NCBI RefSeq assembly: GCF_023051105.1
Contig: NZ_JALKIL010000015.1
Span: 28,494-92,493 of the forward strand
DNA from: Anaerobiospirillum sp. NML120449
GTDB taxonomy: Bacteria > Pseudomonadota > Gammaproteobacteria > Enterobacterales > Succinivibrionaceae
Length of the DNA: 64,000 nucleotides
Reading direction: 5' to 3'
The notes under the pieces were generated by a model. It did not search any database. It saw nothing but the letters and a program-made list of their open reading frames with translations, and was not told where the DNA came from. The position numbers were made by a program, and so were the translations under genes. Positions 24,815 through 33,013 of the stretch are shown here, one piece after another. Each line of letters opens with the position of its first letter. Within the stretch, counting starts at the first letter, position 1.

Positions 24815-27772
24815 ATGCCAAAAAGCTCATCGGCATCCCACGAGGACAACAGAAGCAACAAGAGAAAAAAGCATGCTGCCTCTGATGCGGCCTCATCCCG
24901 GTCAGGTTCAGGCTCTCAGTCTGGCAACCAGGGAAAGGTCACTGCCGCAGCCTCAACAGACTCACAGTCCTGGCAGCAGGATCTGGGATCTGCTGTAAGC
25001 TATCAGGATTCAGCTTATGGCTCCAGCCTGTCGGGCTTTGAGGCCATGATTGATGACGGTCAGTCTTTCGGTGGCATGCCAGACAGTGGTTTTGACGATC
25101 TCTCAATAACAGAGACCGCTGCTGTTGAGGACTTTGCCTATGGAGCAGACGGCCCGGCCGCAGCCGAGACTGTCAACGCCCTTGCTCAGATTCTTCGTGA
25201 GCAGCAGGCCCGTGAAGCCGCTGCCGCAGCTCAGGCCGGTCAGGGCATTGCCGCCATGCCTACCTATGGCTCTCAGGCTCCATCAGAAAACGCCGGATCA
25301 GCAGGCGCTGCGCAGTCTGCATCCCCATCAGCCTCAGAAGGTTCTGCCTCCCGTTCGGGCAAGAAGTCACACGACAAATCATCAGATCGTGACAGCGGTC
25401 GCAGCAGCGATCGCTCTGGACAGCGCGCCAGTGATCGCAATGACCGCGCAGGTGAGCGCACCACTGAGCACAATAACGACCGCGCTGGTGACCGTTCCGG
25501 CGAGCGCAATGACGGCCGTGACGCCCACAGCAGCCAGAACACTGCTGACAATAAGGGCAGTAAGAGGGCCCAGAACAAGGAGTCTTACTCAGATAAGGCT
25601 GCATCACAGAACGGCAGCCCCTCTGAAGTAAAGGGCTCGTCAGTGCTGTCATCCGGTACAGCAGTGGCTTACGGATCAGCTGCCCATGAGATCAATCCTC
25701 TTGCAGGTATCAGCTCTGATGATGGCAGCTCCCTGCAGACCCTCAATGCCGCACATTACAGTGGAGATGCCCCATCACTAAGTGCTGGAGGCTATGACTA
25801 CAGTTCTGTAACACAGCATATTCCTGGCGGTTCAGTAAGTGCTGTTGCTGACAAGTCTATAAGCCCGGTACGTGGCTCATCTATTGATGATAACGCTGCC
25901 TATGCACCTTCAGATGCTTCTGAGTCCTTTGGCTATCCTGACAGTAATCTGAACGCAGACAGGACAAGTCTGGTATCAGGTGCTGCTTCAGGCAAGGTTT
26001 CTACAGACGATTTCACCTCTCAGGTACATGGTACCGAGGTTGCTCATCAGGAGCTTAATATTCCTGAGAGCTATCAGGCAGAGCTGTCTCCGGCTTCCTG
26101 GATTCCAACTGCCAACGAACCTCGTTCTCTTAAGCACAATACCGGTCTTACCCAGCGCAGCTATGAAAATTTCAGAGCTCCGGTAATGCGTGTTCCTGCT
26201 TATGGTTTCTCAGGTCTTGAGTACACCGAAATGGCACGTTCATTCCGCCGTGTAGCCAACAGCGCTCATGATCTGGCCTATGACCGTCACCAGACTGGTG
26301 AGCAGGGTAACCGCATGTATATCCCTGTTCCAAGACTGTTCACTCTGCCACGTGCCGCCAACGCGCAGCCGGTCAGCAATGCACAGTCACGTCGTCGCAC
26401 CACCTCCAGCAGCCGCTTTGGCATTGCCCCTGGTCCAGTGCTGTCGCGTCGTAATCCAGGCAAGTACGAAGTATTTAATTCATTATATGCCAGGGGCGAA
26501 AATGCCAGAGTACGTAATCACTTCACTCAGGCAAATAACAGCCCTGTGCGCTCGGCTTTTGGCAAGGGCCCTTCCTATGCCCAGTGCCTGCCAGCTCCGC
26601 ACATTGGCACTCCACCAGCCATGACCAAGTTACAGATCACCCCTGACACATCCTACCAGTCCAACAGCGTTGATAAAGGACTGCACGGTGCCCGTATCAC
26701 CCGACACCAGCTTTCCGGTTCCACCACCATGGGTATTGCAGCTCATATTGCACGTTCCATGGCAGCAGCCGGTCTTGGTGCCGACGGAAGCACTCTGCGT
26801 TCTTCAGGCCTGATGGCTCAGGTTGTACGCAGTGGCGAAGAGGTCAAAAGCAATCAGACCACACTTGAGGTCAGCCCATCAACACGTATTACTTTCCGTG
26901 TTCCTCAGGAGCAGCTTCCAGCCCCTGAGCCTGTTGAACCTCAGGCTCTGCCATCAACTCTTGAAGGCAGTATTCCTGAAGAGCAGGCCCCAGGTCTGAT
27001 CTGCAGTAACCGTATGGCTGAAGATGATGAGCAGGCTGCTGTAATGGAGCAGGAGCGCAAGGCTAATGTTGCCATGCGTGCCGAGCTCAGGGATAAGGGC
27101 CAGGCTCTCAAGCAGGAGATTCTTTCCCAGGGTAATACCCTGATTATGGGAAGCATTTCCATGGCACCGGAGGCTCAGGATGCACAGGGTCCTGTCATTC
27201 GTGTTGTCCGTAATGAGCGTAATACCTTTGTGCCCAGTGCCGAAGCCCGCTCTTTAATGAGCCGTCGTCTTACCCCTGAGATGCGCTCTCTCATGCGTCA
27301 GCAGCAGGTTACCCTGCCACCTGACTATTTCTTCGAGAGCCTGAACATCGAGGACAGGGAAAAGGATGACAAGCTCATCAATGCTACCCTGCTGGGCAAT
27401 GCCAGTACCCGTATTGTTACCACCTCCTCACGCCTGCAGCGTGCCTGGAGCGGTAACAGTACTCTGGCCGCACCTCAGGCTCAGGAAGTTCCAGCTCTGC
27501 CGGCTGCGCCTTCAACCATGGCCGCATCCGAGCTTACCGGCTCTGCCCTGACCGGCGCATCTGCCAGTGTTCTTGAGGTCGAAGCCGTGCCTGTAGAGGC
27601 TGTACCAGTAGAGCCTGAAGCTGCAAATGCCTCCGCAGCTGCTCCGGCAGCCGCTGCCTCCTCAAAGTCAGCTGCAAAAGCCAGATCTGCAGTTGACGCT
27701 GAGCCAGCTGCAGAGCAACCTGCCAAGGCTGCACCGGCACGTCGTGCCCGCCGCACTACCAAACGCAAATAA
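24815..27772 (+). CDS. Large disordered protein, 985 residues, basic C-terminus
   Basis: Not recognised. Residues 1-400 are low complexity: Ser/Ala/Gly-rich, with an Arg/Asp/Ser block (SDRDSGRSSDRSGQRASDRN, residues about 185-235). Residues about 440-640 are more ordered in composition (YGFSGLEYTEMARSFRRVAN, then MYIPVPRLFTLPRAANAQ). Residues about 740-870 are helical (ERKANVAMRAELRDKGQALK). The end is Ala/Pro-rich and finishes in a basic tail, RRARRTTKRK, suggestive of nucleic-acid or membrane-surface contact. No signal peptide or membrane segment. AAGG precedes the ATG, and a strong terminator follows. It is the next gene after the JetD-like gene, but the terminator between them argues against a simple operon. 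Confidence 0.85.
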   Translation: MPKSSSASHEDNRSNKRKKHAASDAASSRSGSGSQSGNQGKVTAAASTDSQSWQQDLGSAVSYQDSAYGSSLSGFEAMIDDGQSFGGMPDSGFDDLSITETAAVEDFAYGADGPAAAETVNALAQILREQQAREAAAAAQAGQGIAAMPTYGSQAPSENAGSAGAAQSASPSASEGSASRSGKKSHDKSSDRDSGRSSDRSGQRASDRNDRAGERTTEHNNDRAGDRSGERNDGRDAHSSQNTADNKGSKRAQNKESYSDKAASQNGSPSEVKGSSVLSSGTAVAYGSAAHEINPLAGISSDDGSSLQTLNAAHYSGDAPSLSAGGYDYSSVTQHIPGGSVSAVADKSISPVRGSSIDDNAAYAPSDASESFGYPDSNLNADRTSLVSGAASGKVSTDDFTSQVHGTEVAHQELNIPESYQAELSPASWIPTANEPRSLKHNTGLTQRSYENFRAPVMRVPAYGFSGLEYTEMARSFRRVANSAHDLAYDRHQTGEQGNRMYIPVPRLFTLPRAANAQPVSNAQSRRRTTSSSRFGIAPGPVLSRRNPGKYEVFNSLYARGENARVRNHFTQANNSPVRSAFGKGPSYAQCLPAPHIGTPPAMTKLQITPDTSYQSNSVDKGLHGARITRHQLSGSTTMGIAAHIARSMAAAGLGADGSTLRSSGLMAQVVRSGEEVKSNQTTLEVSPSTRITFRVPQEQLPAPEPVEPQALPSTLEGSIPEEQAPGLICSNRMAEDDEQAAVMEQERKANVAMRAELRDKGQALKQEILSQGNTLIMGSISMAPEAQDAQGPVIRVVRNERNTFVPSAEARSLMSRRLTPEMRSLMRQQQVTLPPDYFFESLNIEDREKDDKLINATLLGNASTRIVTTSSRLQRAWSGNSTLAAPQAQEVPALPAAPSTMAASELTGSALTGASASVLEVEAVPVEAVPVEPEAANASAAAPAAAASSKSAAKARSAVDAEPAAEQPAKAAPARRARRTTKRK

Positions 27773-27774
27773 TA

Positions 27775-27803
27775 AAAATGCCCGGTTTATCCGGGCTTTT
27801 TTA
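27775..27803 (+). terminator. Terminator of the 985-residue protein gene
   Basis: GCCCGG, loop TTTAT, CCGGGC is followed by TTTTTT, immediately after the TAA. Confidence 0.9.
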
Positions 27804-27996
27804 TCTCTGAAACAGCCATAGCCATTCTGAAAACATCAGGCGCTGAAGCTGACCATGGCAGCCGCAGCGTCAATAGCCGCCTGGCCAGGCTCATCAGTGC
27901 AATACTGTGCCCAACTGACGCAGCGCTGCACAACTCTGCCCGCTCCCGCCAATAAGCATCAGCAGACTACAGTCAGACCCCGACTGCAGCAAACGG

Positions 27997-28120
27997 CCTG
28001 ACTGCAGCCAGGACCATGACCCTATCCAGGGACCTGACTGCAGCCAGGACCATGACCCTATCCAGGGACCTGACTGCAGCCAGGACCATGACCCTATCCA
28101 GGGGCCTGACTGCAGACAGG
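27997..28120 (+). repeat. 36-bp tandem repeat carrying repeated start codons
   Basis: CCTGACTGCAGCCAGGACCA followed by TGACCCTATCCAGGGA occurs at 27997, 28033 and 28069, with a partial fourth copy at 28105. Each full unit contains AGGACC-ATG, a weak Shine-Dalgarno plus ATG in the same frame. Because 36 is a multiple of three, copy changes keep the frame. Confidence 0.9.
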
Positions 28121-28405
28121 AACACACACCCATCAACTCAGGAGCATGGCCAGGTTCAGGTCCAGCCTCTGGCAGGTGAACAGGGCCAGGATCAGGCTGC
28201 TCAGAGTGCAGCCCAGCAGGCACTTAGCAATGCAGCCCACAATGCTGCAGACATGGCCTCCCGGGACGCAGCCTCCAGCATGAGCGTCGTTAATAATCTG
28301 GAGAACAATGTTGCCATGGGCAGCAAGGCCTCACAGCAGGATGTAGAAGCTGCATTAAATCAGGGTAAGAATGAGTCTGACAAAAGCGGCAGAAAATTTC
28401 ACTAA
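28016..28405 (+). CDS. Small Ala/Gln-rich protein with repeat-encoded N-terminus
   Basis: The longest ATG form has 129 residues. Residues 1-36 come from the 36-base repeat (MTLSRDLTAART, three times). The remainder is hydrophilic and helical: AAQSAAQQALSNAAHNAADM, then SRDAASSMSVVNNLENNVAM, ending ESDKSGRKFH. No family is recognised. The Ala/Asn-rich helix slightly recalls R-body RebB proteins, but the similarity is too weak to use. ATG codons at 28016, 28052 and 28088 are equally placed after AGGACC, so the true start is uncertain. A good terminator 60 bases after the stop supports a real transcript. Confidence 0.55.
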   Translation: MTLSRDLTAARTMTLSRDLTAARTMTLSRGLTADRNTHPSTQEHGQVQVQPLAGEQGQDQAAQSAAQQALSNAAHNAADMASRDAASSMSVVNNLENNVAMGSKASQQDVEAALNQGKNESDKSGRKFH

Positions 28406-28466
28406 GCTGTATACTATGCCCAGACGTATCAGTAATGCTGCATCTGAATGCCGCATACCCATACAG

Positions 28467-28496
28467 AAAGCCCGGACCTGTGTCCGGGTTTTTTGT
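28467..28496 (+). terminator. Terminator of the small Ala/Gln-rich gene
   Basis: AAGCCCGGAC, loop CTGT, GTCCGGG is followed by TTTTTTG. Confidence 0.88.
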
Positions 28497-29097
28497 GCCT
28501 GAACAATATGGCTTGCGGCATCTTAGCGGCTGTTTCACAAGCTCAGAGGAGGGCTTACCGAGCCAGGTGCGAAGAGCTGTTGTCAGCTCAGTCATGCTGA
28601 GTTTGACCATGCTGTTGCAGCCTCGGGCAGATGCCGGGCTATTGCCTGTTCATGCTTATGTCTGCATACTTTGTTACGTGGCTTATTCACCTTGCATGCC
28701 GGCAAAGCCCCTTGCACCATGGCCTGTGTGCATATGCACTGTTAACAGCATGGGCTGAATATTGCCTGTTAAATGAAGGTATTGAGCCGGACCTGGCTTC
28801 TGTCTTCGACCTTGCTCATGTCATAGCACCTGTTGGGCAGTCTTGCCATGGATGAATTACTGTCAGGCTGTGCAGTGCAGAGCTTTATATGCTGTAGCTG
28901 TGGCCGTAGCTCTGGCCCCGGGCCAGGGCTTGAGCATGGACATGGTCCCAGGCTTGAGCCTGAGCCCTGAGCCCAGGGCTATGGGCATGATACTGAGCCC
29001 TGGCCTGGCCTGGTCAGGGCCATTGCCAGCTTGTGGTTTAGATCCGGGCTTTGGATGGGGCGGTGGCAGTTTTGCCAGAGTTTTATCAGGAGGCGTT
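28497..29097 (+). other. Gap before the first DUF805 gene
   Basis: No supportable gene. The stretch 28900-29030 is dense in CCAGGGCTTGAGC / CCTGAGCC-type degenerate repeats. The DUF805 frame stays open through part of this region (to 28843), but the strong ribosome site at 29088 shows translation starts later. Confidence 0.5.
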
Positions 29098-31296
29098 ATG
29101 CCAATAGCAAATGCGTGCATCAGATGCATCTTTAAGACCTTTATTTTTACGGGTCGTGCATCCAGAGCTGAGTTCTGGTCGTATTTTTTTCTGGCACTTG
29201 CTCTTGAGGTGATGTCCTCCTGGCACATTATTGAAACCTATGACAGTGTCGAACTCATACTGATTATGATGGCGGTATTAATGCTGCCCTTTCCTGCTGT
29301 TACCGTAAGAAGACTTCATGATCTTGGATTTGGTGCCGGCGGCTTTCTGATACCTCTGGCCTTATTCATTACAGCGCTGGTTACAGCATTCCAGATCGAC
29401 TCTAATCTGGGGCTGTTTATAGCAATTGGAGCAGTTCTCCTCTGGCTCGTATACCTGTTTGGCCTGATGCTGGTACTTCTCGGGCAGGGAGAAAGCGGTC
29501 CAAACAGATATGGACCTGATCCCCTGGGACGCATGTCTGCAAGTGCAAACGGGTACGGAAATAGCGGTATTAATGCAGCAGTCTGCAGCACAGGCCAGCA
29601 GCCGGGTTCTGCCATTATCAATCAGGGAGCCATCCCATGCCCTCCTGTAGACAGTGTCCAGTCAAACCCTGACGAATATGATAATTGGCATGACAATGAG
29701 CATTTGCGGCCAGAAGGCACATCTGAGCTCTTTAACAGCAATGCCCCATGGCCGCCTGCACCTGGACTTGGTTATTATGGCTACGATCCGGCAATGATGC
29801 AGCCTGGTCCTGCAGGCCATAGCAGCCGTGCTGACGTTCATAGCCACGCTGGCTCTGCTGACCATCCTGGCCATGCTTTCCCAGGTTTTGAGTACATTGC
29901 GCCGTCAGGCGCGTCTGAGTATACAGGCGCTACCCAGTCGGCCCCATCAACAACTGCAGCACCGGGCAAGAGCACTTGTGCAGCGTCACTCCCAGGAAGT
30001 GCCAGTGTTTTGAATACTTCCGACAGCATTGATGGCGAAAACCATGTTGCATACTGGCCTTATCATGAATTTATGTACATGTCTCCAGAGCAGTACTGGC
30101 AGATGATGGCCTGGTATTACCCTTACTTCTTTGCCCCTGATGCTGCAGCCTCAAATGCAGAATCTCAGGACAGCTCTTCACCTTATATATCTGACTGCGA
30201 AGGATCTGTCCAGAATGACATTGCTTTGAATGAAATTGTTCCTGCTTACATTGTCCCGAATGGCAGCTTCACTGATGGCGGCCCGCTTCAGGCTGCACAC
30301 AATCCTGAAGTTGAAGCTCCATCGTCTGATAAATATAATGCTCCATCGCCAGATGACTATAATGCTGCAGCTGCAGCCTGTGCAGCAGACAGGCCGACTG
30401 TTGCAGCCACAGCCGCAGCTGCAGATGGGGCAGCGGCTATGGATATGAGCCTTTACTCCATGACCCCGGAGCAGTGGGCCTGGTGGCAGTACTGGGCAAT
30501 GCTCTGGCAGCAGAATATAGCCATGCAGTGCGGCTTGCTGTCTGAAGAGCCTTCTCGAGGACTGGCTGTCGGCCTGACCGACGGGCAGACTGAGGGCCAG
30601 ACTGAGGGAATGTCTGGCATGCAATCTGAGGGAGTTTTCGGGCAAAACCAGAGCCCATACTGGCCATACTTCATGTCACACTGGTGCGAGCCTTTTTGCC
30701 AGCACTATGACATTGCCTCATCTGAATGCGGCGCAACAGCCTCTGATTCAGGCAGCCTGACTGCTGATGATCCGGAGATTACCTGCTTTGCCAGTGAGGC
30801 CAGCCATGAGCAGAAAGCTGATCCGCAAAGTGTCCAGATCTTCTGGTACCCGTGGTGGCTTTATCAACCAGCAATGCAGCTACAGCCGGAGGTACAGGCC
30901 AGCTCTGAGATCGCGTCAGCCCCTGCCGTTGCATGGACAGCAGGGGCAGCAGTTTCGGCAGCTGCTGCAACTGCCGGAGCAACTGATGCCCCTGCATCAT
31001 CAGCTGCGGCGCCAGCAGCCACAACTGTGGCTGCGCCAGTGCCGGCTGCAGCGACTGCAGCAGCCAGAGGTGAGGGCAGTGCTGACAATGGCGTCAGTGG
31101 CGGCCTGTCGGCAATGACGCTGCCGGCCAGCATGGTGGCTGCTGTGATGATTGACGGGCAACAGGCTCTTTGCGGTGATGGGCGTAATTTGCTGAGCACC
31201 GGTCATACTGTAGCCTGGCAGGAGCAACCACCTGCAATCACTGATCTGGCTTGCAGTGACGGGCCGACAGTAGATCGCGTTCCGGGATATCAATAG
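29098..31296 (+). CDS. DUF805 membrane protein with long aromatic-rich tail
   Basis: The protein has 732 residues. I chose the ATG at 29098 because AGGAGG lies four bases upstream; a longer frame from 28843 is GC-repeat sequence. Residues about 8-145 form a DUF805 domain: FKTFIFTGRASRAEFWSYFF at the start, four membrane helices, VRRLHDLGFGAGG, and NRYGPDPL at the end, all family landmarks. The remaining roughly 590 residues are predicted cytoplasmic or exposed and low complexity, with four separated aromatic clusters: MSPEQYWQMMAWYYPYFF, MTPEQWAWWQYWAMLWQQN, YWPYFMSHWCEPFCQHYD and FWYPWWLYQP. Family members are usually about 120-200 residues, so the tail is exceptional. DUF805 function is unknown. 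Confidence 0.88.
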   Translation: MPIANACIRCIFKTFIFTGRASRAEFWSYFFLALALEVMSSWHIIETYDSVELILIMMAVLMLPFPAVTVRRLHDLGFGAGGFLIPLALFITALVTAFQIDSNLGLFIAIGAVLLWLVYLFGLMLVLLGQGESGPNRYGPDPLGRMSASANGYGNSGINAAVCSTGQQPGSAIINQGAIPCPPVDSVQSNPDEYDNWHDNEHLRPEGTSELFNSNAPWPPAPGLGYYGYDPAMMQPGPAGHSSRADVHSHAGSADHPGHAFPGFEYIAPSGASEYTGATQSAPSTTAAPGKSTCAASLPGSASVLNTSDSIDGENHVAYWPYHEFMYMSPEQYWQMMAWYYPYFFAPDAAASNAESQDSSSPYISDCEGSVQNDIALNEIVPAYIVPNGSFTDGGPLQAAHNPEVEAPSSDKYNAPSPDDYNAAAAACAADRPTVAATAAAADGAAAMDMSLYSMTPEQWAWWQYWAMLWQQNIAMQCGLLSEEPSRGLAVGLTDGQTEGQTEGMSGMQSEGVFGQNQSPYWPYFMSHWCEPFCQHYDIASSECGATASDSGSLTADDPEITCFASEASHEQKADPQSVQIFWYPWWLYQPAMQLQPEVQASSEIASAPAVAWTAGAAVSAAAATAGATDAPASSAAAPAATTVAAPVPAAATAAARGEGSADNGVSGGLSAMTLPASMVAAVMIDGQQALCGDGRNLLSTGHTVAWQEQPPAITDLACSDGPTVDRVPGYQ

Positions 31297-31512
31297 GTGT
31301 ATAGAAATGTATAAGTGTGGTACCTGCTGCGCAACCATGCTGGGGCGATAAAGACCTGCAGCCATGGATGGAAGTATATTGATCCGCCATGTGATATCGG
31401 CTGTTATTCAGTGATTGCTTTTGCTGTACACTGCAGAGGATAGCCAGTTGCACGCCCCTTCATGATGGCAGGCATATTGTGCGATTGATTTGATAGTAAT
31501 TAGGAGAACACC

Positions 31513-32652
31513 ATGGTGACCTTCAAGGAGGCGGCACTGCTGGGACTTAGGTACAGAGTGCTTGATTTCAAAGGACGTTCGTCGCGATCGGAGTACTGGT
31601 TCTTAATGCTCATTGGCCTGATTGCCAATGCTGTGCTGACGATAGTAGAAATTGTACCCCTGCTGGGACCTCTGATAAGCATTGTCTGCCAGCTGTATCT
31701 GTCAGTTGCCACCATTTCTGTATCAGTTCGACGACTGCACGATACCAACCGCAGAGGATGGTGGGTACTTCTACCTTATGCTGTTGCCTTCATTGGAGTT
31801 TTTGTCTGCGTGTTTTTCCTTGAGTTAATCACGGACGACTCTTTCAGAGCACCTGAGGACAATCCCGAGTTTATGACAGCTTTGATTGGCCTGGTGATTG
31901 TTATGATCGCCAGCTTTATCTATCTGATTGTCCTTTGTGCTCTCAAAGGTAATGACGGAGATAACAGATTTGGTCCTGATCCGCTCCGAATGACCTTTGA
32001 TCAGCTGTGCGCCGTCAGCTCCAGCAAGTATGCCGGTGGTCAGTTTGGTCAGCAGGGTCCATATAATGGCCAGCAGTGGCAGGGACCTTTTGATGGTCAG
32101 CAAGGCCCACAGGGTCCGTTTGGCGGTCAGCCATGGCAAAATGGTCCTCAGGGCCCATACGGTGGTCCGCAGGGCCAGCAGGGCCAGTACGGCGGCCAGC
32201 CATGGCACAATGGCCCACAGGGCCCATACGGTGGTCCGCAGGGGCAGCAGGACCAGTATGGCGGCCAGCCATGGCACAATGGCCCACAGGGCCCATACGG
32301 TGGTCCGCAGGGCCAGTACGGCGGCCAGCCATGGCACAATGGCCCACAGGGCCCATATGGTGGTCCGCAGGGCCCATATGGCGGACAGCCATGGCAACAT
32401 GGACCTCAGGGGCCGTTCGACGGCCAGCAAGGCCCTCAGGGGCCATATGATGGCCAGCCATGGCAACATGGACCTCAGGGGCCGTTCGACGGTCATCCAG
32501 GCCCAACTCAAGGCCAGGGTAATCAGGGCTATTTTGATGGCAATGACTGGCAGGCGCCGCAGGGACAAAACAATGCCCCGGCTGCCGACAGTCATGCAGA
32601 TGATGCCGACTTTAACCGCTATAACGACAACTCACGCAATGACAGACCATAA
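31513..32652 (+). CDS. DUF805 membrane protein with Gly/Gln/Pro repeat tail
   Basis: The protein has 379 residues. AGGAG lies before the ATG. Residues about 10-150 are a DUF805 domain: DFKGRSSRSEYWFLMLIGLI, several membrane helices, VRRLHDTNRRGWWVLL and NRFGPDPLR. Residues about 175-335 consist of repeats such as GGQPWHNGPQGPYGGPQG with regularly spaced Gln, Gly, Pro, Tyr and Trp, a composition typical of sticky, phase-separating or adhesive disordered regions (inference). The last 40 residues are Asn/Asp-rich. It follows the other DUF805 gene on the same strand after 216 bases; the two domains are paralogous in layout but have different tails. Confidence 0.9.
   Translation: MVTFKEAALLGLRYRVLDFKGRSSRSEYWFLMLIGLIANAVLTIVEIVPLLGPLISIVCQLYLSVATISVSVRRLHDTNRRGWWVLLPYAVAFIGVFVCVFFLELITDDSFRAPEDNPEFMTALIGLVIVMIASFIYLIVLCALKGNDGDNRFGPDPLRMTFDQLCAVSSSKYAGGQFGQQGPYNGQQWQGPFDGQQGPQGPFGGQPWQNGPQGPYGGPQGQQGQYGGQPWHNGPQGPYGGPQGQQDQYGGQPWHNGPQGPYGGPQGQYGGQPWHNGPQGPYGGPQGPYGGQPWQHGPQGPFDGQQGPQGPYDGQPWQHGPQGPFDGHPGPTQGQGNQGYFDGNDWQAPQGQNNAPAADSHADDADFNRYNDNSRNDRP
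32049..32505 (+). repeat. Gly/Gln/Pro-coding tandem repeats
   Basis: Variants of GGCCAGCCATGGCACAATGG and GGTCCGCAGGGCCAGTACGG alternate about six times. Near-identical copies lie between 32190 and 32370. Lengths stay multiples of three, and the frame is intact. Confidence 0.9.
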
Positions 32653-33013
32653 ACAGCCTTACTGAGCATGTGCTCAGTATTGGCGTAAGGTCATCATGGC
32701 GCCATAAAGAAAAGCTCAGGTCGAAAGATCTGAGCTTTTTTGCTTAAAGAGCCTCTCTTATGTGTCTGACAGACCAGGAACCAGTACCATGCCTGCAAAG
32801 ATGCAACGCTGCAATCATGCAGACCTGAAAACGCAGACATGCATGTCATCAGGCTCGGTATGTATGACATCAGAAGCTTGTCATCATGGCCTCATGCAGG
32901 TACAGCATAATGCGTGGATGGAAGGTTATGCAGGTACGGCATCATACAGGTACGACTTTGTCGCAGCGGAGGCCGGTACTGAATTCAGGGGTAAACTGAG
33001 GCGGCATTGACGG
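32653..33013. other. Gap between convergent genes
   Basis: It holds one bidirectional terminator and degenerate CATCAnGCAGGTA-type repeats (about 32840-32950). No gene is seen. Confidence 0.5.
32709..32743. terminator. Bidirectional terminator between the DUF805 and HicB-like genes
   Basis: AAAAGCTCAG, loop GTCGAAAGAT, CTGAGCTTTT is followed by TTTGC on the plus strand and by TTCTTTAT on the minus strand. It sits between converging genes. Confidence 0.88.

Noticed and set aside
18272..28000. jetA, jetB or jetC genes near the JetD-like gene
   Set aside because: Neighbouring genes are a DIP1984-family protein and a disordered protein; no SMC/condensin-type gene is present in the window.
28016..28405. 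RebB-type R-body protein
   Set aside because: Only a general Ala/Asn-rich helical similarity; no conserved RebB pattern and no other reb gene nearby.
28843..29097. N-terminal 85-residue extension of the first DUF805 protein
   Set aside because: It translates repetitive GC-rich spacer, and the AGGAGG four bases before the ATG at 29098 is a far better start.
31825..32595. 256-residue minus-strand frame over the Gly/Gln/Pro repeats
   Set aside because: Shadow of the DUF805 repeat tail.
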